The notes under the pieces were generated by a model. That model had not been told where the DNA came from. It made no database searches and saw only the letters and a program-made list of their open reading frames with translations. The position numbers and the translations under genes were made by a program. Below are positions 48,402 through 60,600 of a stretch of DNA of 64,000 nucleotides, one piece after another. Location of the stretch: positions 178,186,825 to 178,250,824 of the forward strand of contig CAXKWD010000006.1 of NCBI GenBank assembly GCA_964059195.1, read 5' to 3'. Every line of letters starts with the position of its first letter. Position 1 is the first letter of the stretch. This DNA is from Ectobius pallidus. Taxonomy: Eukaryota; Arthropoda; Insecta; Blattodea; Ectobiidae.

Positions 48402-48493
48402 AAATTTTTCAAGCTGATTCTTACTTGTATTAATATCCCAGACATGGATTTAATGTCTATTTCCTTTCCTTCCACTTAATTTATTGACTCCTC

Positions 48494-49400
48494 GTTTATT
48501 AAACGCAATACCAGGGTCATTCTAATACGCTCTGTGTATTATAAACAAATGGTTAGAGCCTTAACAAGTAATAGTTTTGATTGTACAGGGTTTGAAGTAT
48601 TTGTCTGACAAAAAATGTTTCGTAATGTCTAGAAGCCAAAATAAGTATTTTAAAATTAAATCTGTCTGTCTGTGTGTCCATTTTTAAGACCTTTTTTTGG
48701 AATTCTATCAAACCAGAAAGAATTTTGCTGTAACTGAAATATTAAGGGAACTTTTCATGTAACTTTTTCAATAAAATAAAAAATGCTCTAATGATTTTAA
48801 TAAAAATGTAAATTTTGAAACTTCTATATTTGGCTGAAAAAATGGCTACATTGGTTTTTCTGTAAAAATGACGTAGGGACCTCGTGTCATTTTTTATTTT
48901 TCTACACTATTTCCAATACATGAAAACTTAGCGCAGTGAAGTTGTAGAGGAAGTTAAATTGAACTTTTTTGTCGTACATGTTTTTACACCTACTAGATGT
49001 CAAGATAGAAACGAAATAAATATGACGTAAATGCAGAATGTCCGTGCGTAAATTATTAATTAGAAATGAAAGATGTTCTTTTGTTTCCCATAGTAACAAG
49101 AACACTATTATTAACTTATTATTGTGATGTTTCTTATTGATTAAAATTTAACATGTATATGTTTGAAAGTTCGTACACTGTTTATTTGTATTTATTTTTT
49201 CTGACTTCACCATAATTCAAGTTACTGCTTCAAAGATATCAATGCAAAGAAAAAATCTATTCTTAATTCTTCAGTACAAAGTTTATATGAAGAAATATAT
49301 TGTGCATTCTATAAATGTTTCATAAAAAGAGCTTGTAACAAATTTAAATGTTCTCATTCCGAAATACCACAATCACTTGCGAAGCTGGTGCAACACAACT
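48494..49400. other. Intergenic, nothing recognised
   Basis: AT-rich, with short TE-like texture near 48660-48690 ('tctgtctgtctgtgtgtcca'). No gene. Confidence 0.4.
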
Positions 49401-49405
49401 CTTTC

Positions 49406-49620
49406 TAACCGAGCGAGGTGGCTGAGATGGTAACGTCTTGGACTCACATTCGGGAGGTCCCAGGTTCAATTTGACATGGGTTTCTTCATGGTTTCCCCAG
49501 TTGTAAAGGCAAATGCCGAATTGGATATTTACATACCATGAATCATCCTCGCCATTTCATCCTGTATCATATCCATTTAAATTAATATCAATTGAAATTT
49601 ACTTTATAAAAATTCACCGA
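49406..49620 (+). repeat. tRNA-derived SINE
   Basis: 'accgagcgaggtggctgaga' followed by a box-B-like 'ggtcccaggttcaatttg', then a body 'gggtttcttcatggtttccc' and 'ccatgaatcatcctcgcc', ending in an A/T-rich tail. A classic arthropod SINE layout. Confidence 0.7.
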
Positions 49621-50690
49621 TAATAGAAAATAATTAACAATCAATAGTTCCATGGGCGAACTCCTAATATGGCCTTGTAGCTAAAGGAGCAGAGTGTTCT
49701 TAAAGTCATCGGAGAAAATGTGCTTTTTTTAAAGCCAATGGATATGCGATGAGTACGTTGAGCAATGTAAATAAAAACAATCCAATGGATTACCGTATTT
49801 AAACATTATACTGAAAATTCCAAATCTTGGCACGCTTTTCACATACCATATGTGAATATATTTTATCGTCATTAAGCATAAAATACATCAAAAAACATAA
49901 ATAAACTTATTGGATTAAATTAAATGCCTTTGATTTAGTAAAATTTTCAAAGTTGTTGATGTGTCAAATTCTTTACATTGAAAGAAATCGTAATTGTATA
50001 AAAGGGATTTTTTTATTAACCAGTCATATAATAAAATATCAAAGTTACTATCACTATCTGAATCTGAAGATTCTTCCGTCTCATTGCAGTTTCCTTCATT
50101 GTGTCATCAGACTGTATAGGTTAAGTGTTAAGAGTTACGACTTCCTTATACAGAAAAGCAGACGATCATAGTATCATGGTAGACGACAATGGTCAATTGC
50201 ATTTCTATCAGTACCAAAGACTGATGGAAGTGTTTGAAGTGCGATGAATCATGCGATACTATCATATTCTGAAAAGTGCACACTTCATGGCAGTAAAATG
50301 AATTCTAAAAACATATTTGCATATTTTAAAACTTAATTTTTTAAGAATATTCATCTAAAGGAACTATGAAAACACAAAATAAATATTTATATTGAGAAAC
50401 TGGACCGTTCTATATCTAAGATTCATGCAAAACTTCCGTTTAAATTTCAGTGGTAAGAGAACATTGCACAGAAAAGGAATACAGACAAAAGGGCCAGTGG
50501 AAGAGACTTGAAAACGCGGGAGAAATAAGGCGTGACTTCAGGCTTTCCCTGTAGATGGTGCTGGTGCTGCGGTAGTAGTCTCGTATTTACCCGCTAGATG
50601 GCACAAGCAGCACCTTACTCTTCAAGGTCGCTGCGTCTCTGTCCATTCAGTAGCCCGCATCTCAATGAAGACATTTCTGATGTTATTGCT
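49621..50690. other. Intergenic, nothing recognised
   Basis: No exon-like frame or RNA. AT-rich. Confidence 0.4.
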
Positions 50691-50699
50691 TCCTCTGCC

Positions 50700-52000
50700 C
50701 GAATGTAGGAATGTGACACAACTTTCTCTTACCTCTACTGTAAAAGAAGGAAATTTCTCTTTTCAAATTATTCTGTAAAACAGCTCTAACGATTTTTTTA
50801 CACAAAAGATGTTATCTAGAGTTAGAACTTATTGAAACATTTTTGTCGTACAAATTCTCTGAAGGGTAGTTATAAGCCACCCACTGTTTGTAGAAAATCA
50901 GTCTTGCCTGGTGACCAATAAAGCTTTGCATCAGGTTGAAACAAATGAATACGCACTCCTTGCAATATGGCCTCTTGTTCTAAGTCAGAATGTGAAGTGA
51001 GAAAGGTGTATTGTCCATGCTTAGGGTATAGAAAGTTACGTGAGTGCATTAAGTAGATTTAGTTTGGGTTTTGTTTCCTTCGGAGATGCGATGCGACGCG
51101 ACGTGCTAACGACATAATCTTCATTTTTACAATCGATTTAAGTTTTTTTACTTCTTCTGCCCGTACCATAGGTAGGCCCTACTATAGGTAGAGGAAGTAT
51201 TGTTTTCGACCCCAAAATTCGAAGTTGAGTTTTTAGCATATATACACGTTTCAAGGCCACCTGGATCCATAAATACTATTTTTGGAAACATGTCTGTGTG
51301 TCTGTCTGTGAACAGGCTAGCTCGAAAACTGAAAATCGTATGAAAACAAAATTTCGTATTTGGGTCAGATACTTTCTGAAGATGTGAGATGAAGATTGGC
51401 GACAAGTTTTTCTTATTTTTAAGGGGACTTTACATGAAGAATTTTTCGTTTTTCGCGATTTTCTCGAAAACGGCTCTAACGATTTTCTTTAAATTTTGCA
51501 CTTGTGTTGCTTATACTAAGCGCTAAAACTTTTATTTGAAACATTTTTTCGAACAAATTCTCTGAAGGGTAGTTATAAGCCACCCACTGTGAATACACGC
51601 TCTTTGCAATATGGCCTCATGTAACGGAAAGTCGTACGAAAACAAAATGTTGTATTTGGGTTAGGTACCTTCTGAGGCTTTGACACGAAGAGTGGCGACA
51701 ACTTTCCCTTACTTTTAAGGGGACTTTACATGAATAAATTTTCGTTTGTCACGATTTTCTCAAAAACGGCTTGAACGATTTCCTTTAAATTTTGAACATG
51801 GAGTACTTATACCAAGAGCTAAAACTTTTTTGAAAAAAAATTCTCTGAAGGGTGGTTGTAAACTACCCACTGTTTGTGGATACTCTGCCTTGCCTGGTGA
51901 ACAACTCAATAAGCGGACATTCACGGCCTCTTATTCTATTATAATAATGTGAAGTGAGAAAGATGTATTGTTGGCCATGCTCTGAGTAAAGAAATATCTG
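50700..52000. repeat. Clustered copies of a dispersed repeat
   Basis: The block 'ctctgaagggtagttataag' followed by 'ccacccactgt' occurs near 50858, 51559 and (as 'gggtggttgtaaactaccc') 51848. 'aaggggactttacatgaa' with 'gattttctc' occurs near 51420 and 51716. It looks like at least three partial tandem copies. A single inverted copy lies in intron 10 (24956-25395). Confidence 0.7.
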
Positions 52001-52544
52001 AGGGGAATATTCGATAAATTTCGGAAATTATTCTGAATGGCGGAAAGTTCAATAAACGTTTGCAGTCACTTGTCTTTCTTTCTTTTTTTAGTTTGTCCAT
52101 AGCCTGTGTTTTTAGTCGCAACATTCAAATGAGGGGCTATAAGGTATTTACAGCATAATTAGTGTAAAATTGTGTCTTGCGATTCTGTACAAGGAGAATA
52201 TGTGAATACTGGCAACTTTACCGTTAAAGTTATTTTTTTATTTTTTTTTGTAGTTTTTTTTCAGGCTGGATACTTAGCCTATTGTATACACTAAGATGCT
52301 AAATTTTATTTGGGCAGAGGAAGTTATGTGACTTTCACATCAGATTTTTTTATATAATAAATTTATTGCCACAAATTACAATATAAATATTTACAAGTTC
52401 AATACAATGAAACAACCTACACTAAAATAATTATTTACAATAGTTCAGAAGTACGAGTTTACAGTAAGGACATGACATGTTATATTTACAACAATGCAAA
52501 TGTACTAGATGTAACAAAGTGCCAGAATGCTTTCGTTTAATCAG

Positions 52545-52735
52545 TGATGATTGATTAATGGCGACTTCAATAAACATAACATTCTGCATTGCAATTGAGA
52601 TATTTCAGAAAATTGGCAACTTAACGATTTTATAAGAGACTATTTTACGATTTTTAGAACCTATTTTCCAATTTTTAGAGGCTATTTTAGGTACCTAAAA
52701 TCTCATTTTTAGCAACCTAAAAGTCTACTCATCAC
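52545..52735. repeat. Copy of the right half of the element at 6691-7425
   Basis: 'gagatatttcagaaaattgg', 'ttttaggtacctaaaa' and 'ttttagcaacctaaaagtc' match 7280-7420 in the same orientation. Confidence 0.75.
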
Positions 52736-52931
52736 TTAGAAACTAAATACTGGAGGTTGATTGAACACATATCACAAGTTTACTTTTCCAAAAGGCATTG
52801 AAATGCAATTTGAGAGCTTAATTTTACAACTGTTAAAAGCTAAATGTCATACTGAGGCAACACATCAGAACGTAATAGTTATGTGATATTGCAGTAGCGT
52901 GACATATCGATGTTCGTTCGTTCATTTGTTA

Positions 52932-53175
52932 CCACTAGCAGTTGCCCTTCATTTAACAGGAAAACAAATTATGGACAAATTGCAAAAATTACATAATTTT
53001 ATCTTTAATTATATTATTTTCCTTAGTAAATATAAATGATTAACTGCATAAAACCAATCTTGTGCTGCATATGGGCATAGAAGGCGCCTCAGATTCTAGT
53101 TCCCTAGCCCAGAAAACCCCTGCATAGTGAGTTCAATGTTTTCCCATTTAGGCATACATTCATGAACCCCTTCTG
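52932..53175 (-). mobile_element. Helitron-family fragment, minus strand
   Basis: On the minus strand it reads 'ttcatgaatgtatgcctaaa', 'ttttctgggctagggaacta' and then ends 'gggcaactgctagtgg', resembling the CTAG-type end. Degenerate hairpin. Body order agrees with 10971-12497. Confidence 0.55.
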
Positions 53176-53919
53176 TCCATCTATGTTAAAGAAAAAGTTC
53201 GCTATGCCAACGTTCAATTATTTCCACAATATGGAATGCGGTGTACACGGAAACACCAGCTCAAATAAGATATTACATTTCATACTCATTACCTTAAATG
53301 TTACATAAAAACATAGGCCTATATAACATATACGTCTGTAAATATAGCTATCATGGGTCATGTAATCAAAATGTTTAAATTCTTGCGTGTCTATACAGGA
53401 TGTTCCTTCACTACCTAGACAGTATGAGCTGTATAGCAATGATAAGGACACGACGAGTGAATCCATCAGTTTAGAAATCGGAACAGATGAACCATATACT
53501 AGCTTGTAGCTCGTTTTTATTACAGGTGAAAACGTATTTTGCACGGTTTTTAGCTACTAAATAATAATTATTATTAGACACCGGATGTTTTATTCTTAAC
53601 CGTTATAGATACCATAGAAATTACTTAATATGAGTTCAATCCACCATCCTTAGAGCTGTTTTGATTGAGTTAAATCTCCCTATTTTTGTCTATTTTAACT
53701 TATAATGCCGATTTATGCCTATTTCCGCATTTGTGAGGAAAAAACTAAATTTTATCGAAAAATTATATTTCTCAGCCTTTTTCTCCTTTTGCATGCACCT
53801 CTAAAGGTTTTAGTACCTACTTTGACGGTTGTAGTGCCTGTTTTACCTGCCTATTCTACATTTTAAATACCTTTTTGCCTGCCTATTTTGAAATTTTTAA
53901 GTGTGTAAAGTCCGGTCTC

Positions 53920-53926
<7 letters not shown>

Positions 53927-53960
<34 letters not shown>
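53927..53960. repeat. (AAT)n microsatellite
   Basis: About eleven 'aat' units. Another (AAT)-type run is at 59145-59160 and 59605-59632. Confidence 0.95.
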
Positions 53961-54089
53961 TCATAAGAGCTAAGAATTATATGACAAAAACTCCATTGTT
54001 TTCAGTGACTGTTTGATAATATTTCGATTCAATACTCGTGTAAAGCAGGCCAAATCAAAATGCATTAAATTTCTTAGGACCTTCGGGTT

Positions 54090-54258
54090 TACCAGTAGGC
54101 CGTGTTTATTGAATGCTAATGATTGGATCATAGGTCACTTCTGTCAGAGATGTTGTGATGTTGGGGATGACGTAAACACAATCCGGAGAAATGCAGAAAG
54201 TCTCTTCGATGCCTTCAAAAACGTTGGATTGGAAATTAATACAGAAAAAACTAAGTAG
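54090..54258 (+). pseudogene. LINE reverse transcriptase palm fragment
   Basis: VGDDVNTIRRNAESLFDAFK then NVGLEINTEKTK matches the region just after the YADD motif in the LINE family also seen at 58598-59400. Here the YADD itself is decayed (CDVGDD). Confidence 0.75.
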
Positions 54259-54739
54259 GCCTTCCTTTAGCTTACTTAGGAATTGTCTATTGCCATGGTA
54301 TATAATCTACTCTTATACAATTCAACGGCCCTAAATAGCGTGCTCACTCGCTCGCCCGCTTCGTGAAACATCGGGCATACTCGGCGATGTTCGTCTCTCT
54401 CAGTCTAAACTTTCACGAAGATTACAAAATTAGGAAACCCGTTTCTTTATTATATAAGGCCTAAGTGAAATGAACACATATTCTAATTTTATTTTTACTT
54501 ACAATTTTCATAGCTCTGAACCACAAACATTTTTAATAAACTGCCAGTGTAAATTTCTTTAAAATCCTGGAGTCAATTAATAATGGCGGGCGAAACTGCG
54601 GGCAGTATCGCGGACAATAAAAATCCAAACAAACCATTCCTTCCCTTGAAAAAGTATATAATTTCTGAAAATTACACTGAATTTATCAAATAAAATTCAC
54701 ATCATATTCATCCGTCAACGAACAGTTGAGAAACAATAC

Positions 54740-54986
54740 GTATTATGTGTTCACAGGTTCCTTTGGTACTGCATAATCGAATCTGAGATCGTTTTCCCAG
54801 GGGCGTTTTCTAATCGTGGAATGTACTCTGAAGCCGGAATTTTAGCTGTTTCATTAATTACTAATGGTTTAGTTTATGAATGATTGGCGTGCAAGTTTTA
54901 ATAAATATAATGCTTTAATAATTATTATACTCTTAGTTTTTAATTTTTCAATTAATTATCGTAGGCGAAGCCGCGGGCACCTCCTA
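54740..54986 (+). mobile_element. Helitron 3' end
   Basis: 'ataatcgaatctgagatcg' and 'aattattatactcttagttt' blocks precede a hairpin-like GCGAAGCCGCGGG and the terminus ctCCTAGT. Same family as 10971-12497. A LINE tail begins directly after it. Confidence 0.7.
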
Positions 54987-54999
54987 GTAATATACATAT

Positions 55000-55275
55000 T
55001 ATAAGACAATTATCCTGCCGGTTGTATTATATGGATTTGAGACATGGCCCCTTACATAATCTAAGTGTTCAAAAACAGGGGGCTTAGGAAAATACTGGGA
55101 CCTAAGAGAGATGAAAACTGCATAACCTGTACTCTTCACCGGATGTAGTAAAGGTAATTAAATCATGGAGGATGAAATGGGGGAGGAAAGACATCTCAAA
55201 AGTATTAACTGGGAGACCCGAAGGGAAGAGACCACTCGGAAGACCTAGACGTAGGTGGGAGACAGATTTAAGGGG
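55000..55275 (+). pseudogene. LINE reverse transcriptase tail fragment
   Basis: ILPVVLYGFETWPLT and, shifted, RKILGPKRDE then LYSSPDVVKVIKSWRMKWGR-like and RPEGKRPLGRPRRRWE codons. Same family as 46690-47185 but shorter and separately degraded. Confidence 0.8.
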
Positions 55276-55672
55276 CACGCTGTATAAGGAGATGTGTTAA
55301 TATTCCGCACACGGAGTCGAAGCTCGCACTCTGCACTGGTATATCTGCCATGTCAATCTGGACGGCATTGTGATGTCACTTGATTTGTTCCTCCATGTAC
55401 CTACACGCTCATGTAACATGTTCATCCGATCAATTACACTCTGTCTCCCAAACCGGCTCCAGACTCCCTTTATTATTCCCAACTATATCACCACACAAAA
55501 CTGCCTTAATTCCCTAGAATTAACAAAACTCTGGAAGTTGCCTAAATATGCAAAAATACGACAGTAACGAAAAGTTAATAAGAAACGTTCAGTTCTTGTT
55601 GAAATTATTTCTAAGACTGAGCCGAAAGTAGCTTCCATTTATTCGAGTATCGATTCTGAAATATTCAATATA

Positions 55673-56192
55673 CAGAGTGTTAATGAACAACACCGAAATA
55701 TTTTAGACAAGCAACATTTATTAGGAAACTTTTGCTCTATGGATTCAGTTTTCCCTGTTACAGCATAAAATCTCCCAAGGCATGGCCGCCACTGACTTCT
55801 AACATTAGAAAAAATGCAAAACAAAGGAACTTCGTTGTTAACACTGTAGTCAGTAGTTATGAATTAAAGAAGATTAATGCAATGGTGGCCAGTCATGTGA
55901 TTAGTCTGTAAATTTTGCAGATTATGAAATCTCTAAATTATGATATAGCTGTGGATGAATGATTAAGAATCAGATTTTTATGGATCACCAAGTAGGCATG
56001 AAGTCGATTTAATGAAAATTGTAACCCTATTTCGCTCCATTATTGACTTATGAGCACCAAATTGTAATGACTTTAATGCCCTGTAGCATATACATTTTAT
56101 GTCATAGAGCAAAAATCTCCTGATAAAAGTTGCTTGTCTATGTCCTCTCTATACACAGGTAAAATATTTCGGCGTTATTCATTAACACCCTG
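55673..56192. mobile_element. TA-flanked MITE with long inverted ends
   Basis: The left end CAGAGTGTTAATGAACAACA and right end complement of CAGGGTGTTAATGAATAACG extend as inverted repeats about 70 nt inward (e.g. 'gacaagcaac'). TA flanks it at 55671-55672 and 56193-56194. 520 bp, mariner-like end style; internal open frame is not a recognised transposase. Confidence 0.8.
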
Positions 56193-56980
56193 TATGTTGT
56201 GTATTTGATTCATGTCTTACAGGAGGTGATTACAATTATGGAATATTGTAATGCTAATTCCTGAACCGATGTAAGCTCAATTCAGTTTATTCCCACGCGT
56301 GTGACGGGAAGAGCAGTCAGAGGTGGGCGTGTTTCTCAGTCACTGTGTTTGTTTTGTGTTAATTTCAGCTGCTGTTAAGTAAATATCATCCAATCCGGCA
56401 TTAATTACCTTTACGAGTCAGATTGGCCAGTTTTGTAGACTTGCTGTTGAGATTCTACAGAAATGGAATTGCATTTTCCTTTGGCCTATGACCGCGTAAG
56501 CTAATATATATTTATTCTTTGCTATTGTTGATGTATTTGGGGTGAAATTGGGGTGTGAATTCGCACCCTTGTGGCGACCTGAATGCGGGGGTGCACACTG
56601 TAATGATGATGTGGAAACTGAAGCTGGGAGAATCTCCACGGCTCGTTTAGACAGAGAGAGGAAAGAGGGAATGGACCAGACCAGAATGACTGATATAGAT
56701 GTACGTCGGCACGGTTCTTAACGGCCGCACGTTTTCCGTGCAGGATCTAGCGCCAACCAGCCGGCATAATTAAGCAGCGAGTGACCAGGTGCAGGAAAAG
56801 TGGATTCAGAAATCAATCACACATACGTGTTAACATATGTAGCAAATATGATATCTTCTTAACGCTCGTGTATTGCATACTATTTTTTCTACGGTATCGA
56901 TTTACCCGATGATAAAAACGTTACCTCAAACTAATTACTCACTCATTGATAAATTTCATTTTGTTCCTCTAGTGCTAATA
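56193..56980. other. Intergenic, nothing recognised
   Basis: No exon or RNA could be supported. Confidence 0.4.
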
Positions 56981-56983
56981 GTA

Positions 56984-57126
56984 AGTTTATAATTATGAAT
57001 TCTTTTCCACCTTCAAGCACTAGTATTTATACTGATATTGAAATGATAGGGTGCTGACGGAGAATTACTAATTACTAATATAAATACTAGTGCTTGAAGG
57101 TGGGAAAGAATTCATAATTATAAACT
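56984..57126. repeat. Inverted repeat, 48-nt arms
   Basis: 56984-57031 and 57079-57126 are almost exact complements (core 'ccttcaagcactagtattta') around a 47-nt loop. A second, smaller inverted pair 'ctgtcgtttatt' follows at 57180-57232. Confidence 0.8.
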
Positions 57127-57239
57127 AATAATTACTCACTGCAAGTTGGCTTGTACTGATCTGTATTTAGACACATTTTCTGTCGTTTATTCGACATGGA
57201 TCTCTTTACATTTTACAACAATAAACGACAGTTTCTTGT

Positions 57240-58040
57240 TACTATGAATTCATAAACAAAAGAAACGCGTTATTCATATTTCCAACGCGTCTGCATCGTC
57301 TTCCTATCTTTTAGTTCGTCGTTATCGTAAAATAAAACAAATTTAGAAAGACTAAAACGCCTCCTATGAAGTTTTCTCTGTAGCTGAATGCAGTTGACTC
57401 ATCTCTGCTATTTACATCATAATCATCAACAATGAATATGGCAATAAACAAATGCAGAAGTGGTTACAGCGAAATAAACCTGACAAAGTTTCCAGTTGAC
57501 CATTCCATTGCTTGTCAGCTGTTTATAATGTGGATATCAGAATAGTAAAATAAAAAATAAACATAAATGTAGAACAGGTGACCAACTTTATTAAAAAGAA
57601 AAACATTCCTAGATTTATCTGTGTATTTAAAAAGCATTATTTTGTAAGAGAGAAGGCCATGTTTTGATTGACTGTGGCTGGCAGCTGAGCTGGGTTGGAT
57701 ATAATATCTCAATCTTACAGTAATTGCTGCTTGCAAGATCTTCCACCGCGCCCCCAAATCAACAGCGGAGTGGAGCGGAGGCACCTGACCGGTTCCGGGG
57801 GGGCGGAGGGGGGGCAGCGCTACAACCTGTGTAGTCTCACATTCCATCTCACTCACTCGCTCGCCTGCCTGCCTGCATTGCGGGCTGTGCACATTCAAAC
57901 ACTGCAACATAATATACAAGATTTCAGATCAAGCAGAGCGGGTTAACAAAATCGACGCGTTATTCTGAAAAAAATAATTTGCGATGCTCTTCTTTCCCGA
58001 TTGCTATGGGAGCAGAACAAGGCCTCCTGCGATTAATTTT
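57240..58040. other. Intergenic with a local GC-rich patch
   Basis: 57735-57865 is unusually GC-rich, with G runs near 57797-57815. Open frames on both strands are accidental so far as I can tell; no splice-consistent exon is supported. Confidence 0.35.
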
Positions 58041-58044
58041 ACGA

Positions 58045-58245
58045 TTGATATATTTTAGCGAAATCTGATGCTTTGATAGCTCAAAAATTCACGTTTTCTG
58101 CCAGTTTTTCACTCGTAACTCGCGAACGAAAGCCAAAATTTAAAATCCGGCTTCGAGGAGCATTCGGCCACCCTTCAGTCCATCCCTGTATAAAGTTTCG
58201 GATCTCTGCGTGCAGTAGATTTGGCTGGGCATCACACACAGACAA
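58045..58245 (-). mobile_element. Helitron-family 5' part, minus strand
   Basis: On the minus strand: 'gatgcccagccaaatctact', 'gcagagatccgaaactttat' and 'cgcgagttacgagtgaaaaa' in the order of the Helitron at 10971-12497. Confidence 0.65.
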
Positions 58246-58282
58246 TCGCTTCCTCTTATTACATGGATTGCATTATCCAAGT

Positions 58283-58420
58283 CCATCGCCGTGGGTGAGT
58301 CGGTAGCGCGCCTGCCTACCACTCCGGCGGCCCGGGTTCGATTCCCGGATTTTCAGTAGTGAAAAATCCCTTTCCCGGGTTCAGGACTGGGTGTTTGTCA
58401 GTAGGTTAAGATAATGCACA
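58283..58420 (+). repeat. tRNA-derived SINE head
   Basis: 'gccgtgggtgagtcggtagc', then a perfect box-B-like 'cgggttcgattcccgg' and a body with 'gtgaaaaatcccttt'. The T arm is intact, typical of a relatively young tRNA-derived SINE. Confidence 0.7.
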
Positions 58421-58574
58421 TTGTGCGCGATTCCTTAATTATTATTATTTAATCCAAGCACCGTACCATCGTTGTAGACAGCGGAAATGTTTTAGACAGT
58501 GGTATTGCCCGCCGTAAAGTAAATCAGTCTACACCTACTACAGTATTGTTCATTTTTGATAACTTGTTTTATCC

Positions 58575-59370
58575 TGACTATTCCATTCATACGCCACATC
58601 ATCTGCATAAGCTAAAATAGGGTGACTGCCATTTAATTCTAGGCCTACCTTGTTTTCCTAATGGCATATTCCAAAGCGAAATTAAAAAGTAAAGGCGATA
58701 GTGCATCTCCTTGCTTCAAGCCGCTTCTGATGGCAAACCTATCTGATATAAATTTCCCTACCCTAACTCTGTTATAGGTTTCATTTAGATACATTTGGAT
58801 CAGCCTAACTAACTTCTTTGGTATCCCAAACTCAATGAGGATATTGTACAATGTGTCTCGCCTAACTGAATCATATGCTTTTAAAAAAATCTATATATAG
58901 CTAGTGAACAGACTTATTGTATTCCCACTTTTTCTCCAACATTTGGCGAATACAAAATATTTGATCAGTGGTTGCTCTATTTCGCCCGAAACCCCATTGA
59001 TTATATCCAATGATTTTGTCCACATATGGGGTTAACCTTGAAAAAAGTTTTTTTGGCAGTATTTTGAACGATGCTGATAAGAGAGAAATTCGGCCCAATC
59101 TCCCTTTTTAAGGATATAATTATATATTCTTAATATAATAGATAATAATAATAATAATAATATTAATAATAGATTCTTTCCATTCCTTTGGCAATTCTTC
59201 CTTTTTTTCCAAATCATAAAAATGTGTTTATGGATCTTTGAGTTTAATCTATCCCCACCTGCCTTAATTAATTCTGCTGGAATTTGGTCAACGCCTGGAG
59301 ATTTGTATGTTTTTAGTTTACCTATAGCTGTTTCTACTTCTGTTAGAGTTGGTTCAGCAACCAATGGCTA
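58575..59370 (-). pseudogene. LINE reverse transcriptase, broken
   Basis: Minus strand, in order: PTLTEVETAIGKLKTYKSPG then VDQIPAELIKAGGDRL; ISLLSASFKILPKKLFSRLT then PYVDKIIGYNQWGFGRNRAT; VLYNILIEFGIPKKLVRLIQ then GLKQGDALSPLLFNFALEYA; and, after a frameshift, VGLELNGSHPILAYADDV. These are the ordered reverse transcriptase blocks of an insect non-LTR element, with frameshifts, an inserted 'aataat' repeat and a missing endonuclease. Confidence 0.9.
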
Positions 59371-59399
59371 TTTCACTTTCTACACTTGGGACATCTCCA

Positions 59400-60180
59400 T
59401 GTACATTTAATAATTGATTAAAGAAAATTCTCCACTTATTCAAAATTCCTACAGCTAAAAAAGTTATTTCAGTCGAAGTGCATTAAAATTTATTAGTGAG
59501 TTTGGTGATTTACTAAAGCTTGCCGCTATGTTCATACAGAAATGGCCACCTTTCGGACAATTTCTACAAAAAAAAAAAGAAAATTAAATTAAATTAAATA
59601 AAAAAATAATAATAATAATAATAATAATAATAATTTAAAAAAAAAGTTTAAATCTATAGGCCTACATATAAGCGGTTTAGCCCTGACAGAGAATCACAAT
59701 ATAATAGGTAGAGACTTGGAATTTTGACAGTACCTTCGTTTCATAATGTAATTAATGTAATTCACTAAGAAAGGATTTTGCAAAATTTTTATTTTTAATG
59801 CCAAAAATCAAATGATTTCGAGGAGACGAAACACACGAGCATTTCGATTATTAGGGGAAACGTTCTTATTAGCAAGTTGTAACCTATTCAATTGTGAATT
59901 CATTCTATAACGTAATGCTAAAACTACACTTTATACCTGATAGACCAAAATGTTGTACGACTTTACTTTAATTTTAGATAGAAGAATGTTTGAAAATAAG
60001 TTTTGCGAAAATAATTGTTAGGGCATGTAATTTGACAGACTTATAGCTTTTAGCGTGTAACCGACGAGAAAATTCCAGAATGTTCTAAATTTTAAATGTT
60101 TACCCCAGAAAAATCTTAAAGTCGTTCCGCAGATTTTTTTAAGGTTTAGTATGGCTAAGTAGTTATTATGGGCTACGGCA
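59400..60180. repeat. AT-rich flank with a truncated repeat end
   Basis: 59660-59760 ('ggtagagacttggaatttt', 'tgacagtaccttcg') is the inverse of the 5' end of the Helitron at 61036-61810. Otherwise microsatellite and AT-rich. Confidence 0.55.
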
Positions 60181-60369
60181 GTCTAAATGCAATTTATGTA
60201 TCTCTTCTATAAAGTGTCAGTTAAAAAACAAAAACAAAAAAACTTTTTCTTAGAACCACACAGAGAGGCAGAGCCCCACTGGGAATTTGGAGGTAGAGCC
60301 CCGAAGAGCAAAGCGACTATTTATATATTATCAGGTTATGTATTTAATTCCTGTAAAACCACCCCCTCC

Positions 60370-60600
60370 CCCATGACTGAGTGGTTAGATTGCTCGCCTT
60401 CCACCGCTGCCTTCCACCGCTGGGACCCGGGATCGAATCTTGGTGGATCCATGTGGAATTTGTGGTGGACAAAATGGGGTCGGGGCAGGTTTTCTCGGGG
60501 TATTTCTGTTTCCCCTGCCACATATTCCATCAGAGCTCTATTCATCATACTATGGCCATTGGTTGCAATAAAAGAAATTATTATAATTCCCGTAAAATAG
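60370..60600 (+). repeat. tRNA-derived SINE
   Basis: 'catgactgagtggttagatt' and box-B-like 'gacccgggatcgaatcttgg' begin a body 'ggacaaaatggggtcggggc' and 'cacatattccatcagagctc', ending before 'ttattataattcccgtaaaa'. A 13-nt internal duplication ('gccttccaccgct' twice) is present in the head. Confidence 0.65.

Larger units (their letters stand above)
48101..48481. mobile_element. tRNA-like fold-back retroelement with 12-bp target duplication
   Basis: A complete minus-strand tRNA-like unit (about 48129-48201) and a complete plus-strand unit (about 48328-48401) face each other. The arms continue outward ('aagtaagaatcagcttg' and complement) and inward ('gacatcaaattcctcaa' and complement). A one-sided tail (about 48428-48481) matches that at 24553-24603. 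TATTGACTCCTC is at 48089-48100 and 48482-48493. Confidence 0.87.

Noticed and set aside
55297..55482. Minus-strand 61-residue frame as a host exon
   Set aside because: It abuts a LINE tail and has no family similarity that I can recognise.
57515..57946. Open frames on both strands in the GC-rich patch
   Set aside because: Neither has a known motif or splice support; the patch alone is not evidence for an exon.
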